Shown: piece after piece, positions 58,881 to 64,000 of the stretch
Position numbering within the stretch: the first letter of the stretch is position 1
Layout: each line of letters starts with the position of its first letter
Assembly: GCA_963808705.1 (NCBI GenBank)
Contig: CAWEHB010000001.1
Span: forward strand, 124,001-188,000
Direction: 5' to 3'
DNA from: JASHPR01 sp963808705
GTDB taxonomy: Bacteria > Actinomycetota > Actinomycetes > Streptosporangiales > Streptosporangiaceae
Length of the DNA: 64,000 nt
Translations under genes and position numbers: made by a program
Notes under the pieces: generated by a model
Told to the model about the DNA's origin: nothing
What the model saw: only the letters and a program-made list of their open reading frames with translations
The model's database searches: none

Positions 58881-59960
58881 ATGGGTTCGGTACGGGTAGC
58901 CATCGTTGGCGTCGGGAACTGCGCCAGTTCCCTCGTCCAAGGCGTGGAGTACTACAAGGACGCCGACCCGGATAGCCGGGTGCCCGGCTTGATGCATGTC
59001 CAGTTCGGGCCCTACCACGTGCGGGACGTGGAATTCGTCGCCGCGTTTGACGTGGACGCCAAGAAGGTCGGGCGCGACATCGCCGAGGCCATCGTGGCGA
59101 GCGAGAACAACACCATAAAGATCTGTGACGTGCCCCCGACGGGCGTCACGGTGCAGCGCGGGCCCACCCTGGACGGGCTCGGCGAGTACTACCTGCAGAT
59201 CATCACCGAGTCGGACGAGAAGCCGGTCGACGTGGCACAGGCGCTCCGGGACGCGCGGGCCGACGTGCTCGTGTCCTACCTGCCCGTCGGCTCGGAGGAG
59301 GCCGACCGCTACTACGCGCAGTGCGCGCTCGACGCGGGCGTGGCGTTCGTCAACGCCCTGCCCGTGTTCATCGCCTCCGACCCGGCGTGGGCGGCCAAGT
59401 TCACCGAGGCGGGCGTGCCGATCATCGGCGATGACATCAAGTCGCAGGTCGGAGCCACTATCACGCACCGCGTCATGGCCAAGCTGTTCGAGGACCGCGG
59501 GGTGGAACTGCTGCGGACGTACCAGCTCAACGTCGGCGGCAACATGGACTTCATGAACATGCTGGAGCGCAGCAGGCTCCAGTCGAAGAAGATCTCCAAG
59601 ACGCAGTCGGTCACCTCGCAGATCCCGCACGAGATGGAGCGGGCGGCCGTGCACATCGGCCCGTCCGACCACGTGCCCTGGCTCGACGACCGGAAGCTGG
59701 CGTTCGTCCGGCTGGAGGGCAAAGCGTTCGGCGACGTCCCGCTGAACCTGGAGTACCGGCTCGAGGTCTGGGACTCGCCGAACTCGGCCGGCGTGATCAT
59801 CGACGCCATCCGCGCAGCCAAGATCGCCCTCGACCGCGGGATCGGCGGCCCGGTCCTGTCCGCCGCGTCCTACTTCATGAAGTCGCCTCCCGAGCAGTAC
59901 GGCGACGACGTGGCCCGGGACATGGTGGAGAAGTTCATCCGCGGCGAGGTTGAGCGCTGA
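58881..59960 (+). CDS. ino1: Inositol-3-phosphate synthase
   Basis: 359 residues. Converts glucose-6-phosphate to inositol-3-phosphate with NAD+, the first step to phosphatidylinositol and mycothiol. Seen are VAIVGVGNCASSLVQGVEYY (NAD-binding), IGDDIKSQVGATITHR, NVGGNMDFMNMLERSRLQSK, SDHVPWLDDRK and GVIIDAIRAAKIALDRG, all diagnostic. AAGGAGCAA precedes ATG 58881. Confidence 0.97.
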   Translation: MGSVRVAIVGVGNCASSLVQGVEYYKDADPDSRVPGLMHVQFGPYHVRDVEFVAAFDVDAKKVGRDIAEAIVASENNTIKICDVPPTGVTVQRGPTLDGLGEYYLQIITESDEKPVDVAQALRDARADVLVSYLPVGSEEADRYYAQCALDAGVAFVNALPVFIASDPAWAAKFTEAGVPIIGDDIKSQVGATITHRVMAKLFEDRGVELLRTYQLNVGGNMDFMNMLERSRLQSKKISKTQSVTSQIPHEMERAAVHIGPSDHVPWLDDRKLAFVRLEGKAFGDVPLNLEYRLEVWDSPNSAGVIIDAIRAAKIALDRGIGGPVLSAASYFMKSPPEQYGDDVARDMVEKFIRGEVER

Positions 59961-59991
59961 CCTGACCGGGCCCCGGCCGTAGGCTGGGGGC

Positions 59992-61401
59992 GTGCCCACC
60001 CAGCCGGACCGTCGCGCCGGGCCGGGCGTCGGCCGGGTCCGGCCGCTCGGCCGGGTGACCAGGTCAGCCTTTATCACCGACCTGCGCGTCGTGCTGGCCG
60101 AGCGGAACTTCCGGCGGCTGTTCGCGACGCGGCTGATCTCGCAGACCGGCGACGGCATCGTCACCGCCGGGGTCGGCACGTACGTGTTCTTCAACGCGTC
60201 GACGTTTCCCAGCCCGTCGGCGGCGGCCGCGGCCTTCACCGTCCTGTACGTGCCGTACTCGCTGATCGGCCCGTTCGCCGGGGTGTTCATCGACCGCTGG
60301 TCCCGGCGCCAGATCCTGGTCCTGTCGGCGCTGGTCCGCTCGGTCTTCGTGGCCGCGACCGCGGCGGTCATGGCCTCGGGCAGCCGGGGGGTGCTGCTCT
60401 ACGTGGCCGTGCTGCTGGTGCTGGGCGTGAACCGGTTCTTCCTGGCGTCGCTGTCGGCGGCGCTGCCGCACGTGGTGGCCGAGGACAAGCTGGTGATGGC
60501 CAACTCGGTGACGCCGACCGTGGGCGGCATCCTGTCCGCGATCGGGGGCATCGTGGCCCTCGGCCTGAACGCGGCCACCGGCGACACCGAGCGTGGCGCC
60601 GCCATCACCCTGCTGGTCGCGGGCGGCTGCTACGTGGCGGCCAGCCTGGTGGCCGCGACCATGCAGCGGGACCTGCTCGGCCCGGTGCGCGAGCCGGGAG
60701 CGGCGCCGGGGCGGCTCCTCGGCGAGCTGGCGTCGGTCGCGAGCGAGCTGGCCGCGGGCGCGCGGTACGCCTTCCGGCACCGCGGCCCGGCCACCGCGCT
60801 CGGCGCCACCGGCGGCGGCAAGTTCCTGTTCGGGATCTTGTCGGTGGTCTCGATCCTGCTGTACCGGAACTACTTCTACCCGTCCAGCGCACCCACGGCC
60901 GAGGGTCACGTCGCCGTGCTGGCGGGGGTCTCCGCGGTCGGCTACGCGTGCGCCGCGCTGCTCGTCCCGCCGGCCACCCGGCGGCTGGCCAAGCCGACCG
61001 TCATCGCGCTGCTGCTCGCGGCCAGCGCGGTGGCGACCGGCGTGCTGGGCGAGACCTTCGACCAGATCGCCTACCTGGCCCTCGGGTTCTGCCTGTACCT
61101 GGCCTCGCAGAGCGTGGCCATCTGCGTGACCACGATCCTGCAGGAGGAGGTGGACGACTCCTACCGCGGGCGGCTGTTCGCCTTCTACGACGTGATGTTC
61201 AACGTCTCGCTCGCGGCCGGAGCGCTGGTGAGCGCGGCCCTCCTGCCGCTCAACGGCAAGTCACCGGCGGTCATCGGCCTGGTGGCGGCCGGGTACGCCG
61301 TGGTCGCGGCGGGCTACTGGTTCTTCAGCCGTCAGCCATCGGCGGGCGGCGAGCCCCCGGCGCCGAGCCCTTCCTCCGCGGCCCAGGCCAGCAGTTCCTG
61401 A
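59992..61401 (+). CDS. MFS transporter (EntS/MFS_3-like)
   Basis: 469 residues with about 12 hydrophobic helices, opening LAERNFRRLFATRLISQTGD, with FAGVFIDRWSRRQIL as the loop 2-3 motif and a central cytosolic loop. The family includes siderophore and drug exporters. It starts with GTG 59992, 31 bases after ino1, and its last 70 bases overlap the convergent cca gene. Substrate unknown. Confidence 0.88.
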   Translation: MPTQPDRRAGPGVGRVRPLGRVTRSAFITDLRVVLAERNFRRLFATRLISQTGDGIVTAGVGTYVFFNASTFPSPSAAAAAFTVLYVPYSLIGPFAGVFIDRWSRRQILVLSALVRSVFVAATAAVMASGSRGVLLYVAVLLVLGVNRFFLASLSAALPHVVAEDKLVMANSVTPTVGGILSAIGGIVALGLNAATGDTERGAAITLLVAGGCYVAASLVAATMQRDLLGPVREPGAAPGRLLGELASVASELAAGARYAFRHRGPATALGATGGGKFLFGILSVVSILLYRNYFYPSSAPTAEGHVAVLAGVSAVGYACAALLVPPATRRLAKPTVIALLLAASAVATGVLGETFDQIAYLALGFCLYLASQSVAICVTTILQEEVDDSYRGRLFAFYDVMFNVSLAAGALVSAALLPLNGKSPAVIGLVAAGYAVVAAGYWFFSRQPSAGGEPPAPSPSSAAQASSS

Positions 61402-62894
61402 GTGGCCCGCTCGGGTCCGAGCGGGCCGTACTCCATGCGCAGCTCCAGCAGGTGCGCGCGCGCCTTGCCCACCAGCGGGCCCGGCCCGATGCCGAGGATC
61501 CGCATGATCTCCACGCCGTCCAGATCCGGCCGGATGCTCTCCAGTTCCTCGCGCTTGGCCAGGACGGCTATGTGCTCCTCCAGGCGGTCGTAGGCCCGGG
61601 CCAGCCGCTGCGCCTTGGCCTGGTTCCTGGTCGTGCAGTCCGCCCTGGTCAGCGCGTGCAGCCGGGAGAGCAGCGGGCCCGCGTCCCGGACGTAGCGGCG
61701 GACCGCCGAGTCGGTCCACTCGCCCGACCCGTACCCGTGGAACCGCAGGTGCAGCTCGACCAGCCGGGACACGTCGTCCACGACGTCCTTGCTGAAGCGC
61801 AGGGCCGTCAGCCGGGCCCGGGCCATCTGGGCGCCCTTCACCTCGTGATGATGGAAGGCCACCTTCCCGCCCGGCAGCCTGGTCCGGGTCTTGGGCTTTC
61901 CGATGTCGTGCAGCAGCGCGGCCAGCCGCAGCTTGAGGTCGCCCACCAGGTCGTACCGCTCCTCCAGGGCGATGGCCTGATCCAGCACGGTCAGCGAGTG
62001 CAGGTACACGTCCTTGTGCCGGAAGTGCTCGTCCTGCTCCAGCCGCAGCCGGGGCACCTCGGGCAGCACCTGGCCGGCCACGACGGTGTCCACGAGCAGC
62101 TCGATGCCGCGGCGCGGCCCGCCGACCGGCTGGGCCAGCATGAGCTTGGTCAGCTCGGCCGAGATCCGCTCGGCCGACACGATAGCTAGCCGGGGCGCCA
62201 GCTCGGTCATGGCCGCGCGCAGTTCCGGGGCCACGGCGAAGCCCAGCTGCGCGGCGAACCGGGCCGCCCGCAGGATCCGCAGCGGATCGTCGCTGAGCGA
62301 GTCCTCCGGCCGACCGGGCGTGCGCAGCACCTTGTCTTTCAGGTCACTCATTCCCCCGAACGGGTCCACGAGCTCATGCCCGGGCAGCTTCGCGGCCATC
62401 GCGTTAACGGTGAAGTCCCGGCGGGACAGGTCCTCGATGAGTGACGTGCCGTACGTGACTTCCGGCTTGCGTGACTTGGGTGCGTACCGCTCACTGCGGT
62501 AGGTCGTGATCTCGAAGATCTCACTGCCCTTGCGCATCCCGACGGTGCCGAATTCGATCCCGATCGTCCACACCTGGTCCGCCCAGCCATCGATGATCTC
62601 CAGGACGCGGGACGGGACGGCGTCGGTGGTCAGGTCCAGGTCACCGGGGCCGCGGCCGAGGAAGACGTCCCGGACCGAGCCGCCTACCAGCGCAAGCTCG
62701 TGGCCGCGGCGGGCGAACCGGACGCCGAGCTCGTCGGCCGCCGGGGAGACGGCCGACAGCAGGGTGACCGCGGCCCGGCGCTGCTGCGGGCTCAGCTGCC
62801 GCCGGCCCGGGCCCTGCGGGCCGGGATTGCGCGGGCTGGAGTCCCGGGGGCTGCGGTCTGGAGAGTTCTGCGGCGTGGAATCCGGCACGGGCAT
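61332..62894 (-). CDS. cca: CCA tRNA nucleotidyltransferase
   Basis: 520 residues. The nucleotidyltransferase head ALVGGSVRDVFLGRGPGDLD is followed by FEITTYRSERY, the neck motif DDPLRILRAARFAAQLGF, and an HD phosphohydrolase domain (LRLAALLHDIGKPKTR). It adds or repairs the 3' CCA of tRNAs. ATG 62894 starts a Pro/Ser-rich N-terminal extension typical of actinobacteria. Its 3' end overlaps the MFS gene by 70 bases. Confidence 0.94.
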   Translation of the reverse strand: MPVPDSTPQNSPDRSPRDSSPRNPGPQGPGRRQLSPQQRRAAVTLLSAVSPAADELGVRFARRGHELALVGGSVRDVFLGRGPGDLDLTTDAVPSRVLEIIDGWADQVWTIGIEFGTVGMRKGSEIFEITTYRSERYAPKSRKPEVTYGTSLIEDLSRRDFTVNAMAAKLPGHELVDPFGGMSDLKDKVLRTPGRPEDSLSDDPLRILRAARFAAQLGFAVAPELRAAMTELAPRLAIVSAERISAELTKLMLAQPVGGPRRGIELLVDTVVAGQVLPEVPRLRLEQDEHFRHKDVYLHSLTVLDQAIALEERYDLVGDLKLRLAALLHDIGKPKTRTRLPGGKVAFHHHEVKGAQMARARLTALRFSKDVVDDVSRLVELHLRFHGYGSGEWTDSAVRRYVRDAGPLLSRLHALTRADCTTRNQAKAQRLARAYDRLEEHIAVLAKREELESIRPDLDGVEIMRILGIGPGPLVGKARAHLLELRMEYGPLGPERATQELLAWAAEEGLGAGGSPPADG

Positions 62895-63012
62895 TGAGGG
62901 TAAATGCTGCACGTAAGCTTTGGGAAACCCGGGGAGCGCGGAGGGAGACGATGCCGGACACTCCGCACCGCCAGGCCCACCGCACCCGGCCGGCCGCAAT
63001 AGCATTTCCGCC
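62895..63012. promoter_or_regulatory. Divergent promoter region of cca and the DUF6049 gene
   Basis: 118 bases between divergent starts. No convincing hexamers by eye. Confidence 0.3.
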
Positions 63013-64000
63013 ATGCCTCGCCCGCTGCTGACCGGCTGTGCGGCCACGGCCATCGCCGCCTCCGTGCTGGCGCTGGCCGGCCTGGCCCCGTCCGGCAGCG
63101 TCGCGAGCGCGGCCACGGCCCAGCCGAGCGGGGCGCCGACGGTCTCCCTGGCGATCACCTCGGTCAGCCCGGCCTACGCCAGGCCGGGCCGCACGGTGAC
63201 GGTCACCGGGACCCTGACCAACGACTCCGCCACCGCGTTGCAGGGCCTGTCGATCCAGCTCGGCTCGTCCAGCGTGCCGTTCGGCAGCCGGAACGAGCTG
63301 CAGGAGTACGCCGACGGCTCCCTCCCGGATGAAGAGCCGGTCCGCGGCGCGGTCACGGACGTGCCCGGGACGGTCGCTCCCCGGGCCTCCGTCGGCTGGA
63401 CGGTCACCCTGCATCCCGTCCAGGTGCCGCTGACCGGCTTCGGCGTCTACCCGCTCGCCGCCCAGGCGGACAGCCCGGTCCTCGGCCAGCTGGCCGAGGA
63501 CCGGACCTTCCTGCCCTACTGGCCGGGGAAGAAGGACCTGGATCCCGACCCTCAGCAGATCGCCTGGGTCTGGCCGCTGATCGATCAGCCCCGCCAGGCC
63601 ATGTGCGCCGACGTGCTGCTGAACAACGGGCTGGCCGCCAGCCTGGCCAGCGGCGGCAGGCTGTCCGGGCTGCTGGAGACGGGCCGCCAGTACGCCGGCA
63701 GCGCGCAGCTGACCTGGGCGGTCGACCCCGCCCTGCTCGCCAACGTAACGGCCATGACCAAGCCCTACGTGGTGGCCGGCAACGGCGGGGGGTGCAGCGG
63801 CACGGCCGAGCGAGCCAGCCCGGCGGCGGTGTCCTGGCTGGCGCAGCTCAAGGCGGCGACCGCGGGGCAGCCGGTGTTCGTCACGCCGTACGCGGACGCG
63901 GACATCGCGGCGCTCACCCGGTACGGCATGAACGCCGACCTGACCCGCGCGTTCACCGAGGGCCGCTCGGTGGCCAGCAGCATCCTGGGCCGCGACTTCA
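63013..64000 (+). CDS. DUF6049-family secreted protein, 5' part
   Basis: The frame is open for 329 codons to the window edge. A signal peptide (LLTGCAATAIAASVLALAGL) precedes an exported domain starting SLAITSVSPAYARPGRTVTV, which is the Ig-like region of DUF6049. QQIAWVWPLIDQPRQ and LTWAVDPALLANV follow. This family lies between cca and murJ in many actinobacteria, so murJ should follow beyond the window. Likely membrane-anchored at its missing C-terminus; role in cell envelope is inferred. Confidence 0.85.
   Translation, partial: MPRPLLTGCAATAIAASVLALAGLAPSGSVASAATAQPSGAPTVSLAITSVSPAYARPGRTVTVTGTLTNDSATALQGLSIQLGSSSVPFGSRNELQEYADGSLPDEEPVRGAVTDVPGTVAPRASVGWTVTLHPVQVPLTGFGVYPLAAQADSPVLGQLAEDRTFLPYWPGKKDLDPDPQQIAWVWPLIDQPRQAMCADVLLNNGLAASLASGGRLSGLLETGRQYAGSAQLTWAVDPALLANVTAMTKPYVVAGNGGGCSGTAERASPAAVSWLAQLKAATAGQPVFVTPYADADIAALTRYGMNADLTRAFTEGRSVASSILGRDF

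Overview
The window is very GC-rich, densely packed DNA from an actinomycete. The evidence is the GC-biased codon use, frequent GTG starts, F420/FMN luciferase-like oxidoreductases, an actinobacterial Ino1, an Rv1733c-type protein, a DUF5318 protein, and the block rpsF-ssb-rpsR-rplI-dnaB next to a PBP1, ino1, a CCA-adding enzyme and a DUF6049 gene. That right-hand block is usual for actinomycete chromosomes not far from oriC. A Streptosporangiales-like organism is my inference; no rRNA is present to confirm it.

Left part (1-17.6 kb): a catabolic cluster on the minus strand in two transcription units. The upstream unit (17585 to 14254) encodes an LLM oxidoreductase, a nitrilase-family N-carbamoyl amidohydrolase and a dihydropyrimidinase/hydantoinase. 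The downstream unit (13212 to 1), with most genes overlapping by 4 bases, encodes two fold-type-II PLP enzymes, a fused Fe-S/molybdopterin hydroxylase of XdhD type, an SsnA-like aminohydrolase, a second LLM oxidoreductase, an aspartate-carbamoyltransferase-like enzyme, a YgeW-like knotted carbamoyltransferase, and a three-subunit molybdenum hydroxylase (FAD, Fe-S, Mo; the Mo subunit runs off the left edge). pdxH sits between the two units on the other strand. SsnA, XdhD, YgeW and a hydantoinase together recall the enterobacterial/clostridial purine (urate) catabolism island, here in an actinomycete with flavin-type oxidoreductases and no visible YgfK. This is the strongest candidate for a new system.

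Middle part (17.7-41.5 kb): a mixed region. It holds an NB-ARC/TPR STAND protein, an enoyl-CoA hydratase, an MreB-like actin with an overlapping coiled-coil partner, a GNAT enzyme, a YCII/ECF42 sigma pair, an Rv1733c-type protein, a BBE-type oxidoreductase whose 5' end is fused to debris of a regulator, a Clp-N-only protein divergent from a MerR-like protein, an RCC1-repeat lipoprotein, a K+ channel, small membrane proteins, an NlpC/P60 hydrolase, a GMC oxidoreductase/ALDH pair, a frameshifted PPOX-membrane fusion, a dppB-like permease gene with a large internal deletion, and an epoxide hydrolase.

Plastic region (41.5-47 kb): a duplicated and reciprocally decayed TetR/ICMT module with two matched promoter-operators that appear leaderless. 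Next to it is a tRNA-Arg(ACG) integration hot spot with two further copies of the tRNA 3' end, two tyrosine-integrase C-terminal remnants, and small cargo genes.

Right part (47-64 kb): core genes. dnaB carries a 410-residue intein with Ala at position 1 and the W-C-T residues of class 3 inteins, plus a LAGLIDADG endonuclease. dnaB is preceded by a small cluster of DnaA-box-like sites. Then come rplI, rpsR, ssb, rpsF, a small membrane protein, endonuclease IV, a PBP1-type penicillin-binding protein, a DUF5318 protein, a PadR regulator with a clear operator, ino1, an MFS exporter, the CCA-adding enzyme, and the start of a DUF6049 gene cut by the right edge.
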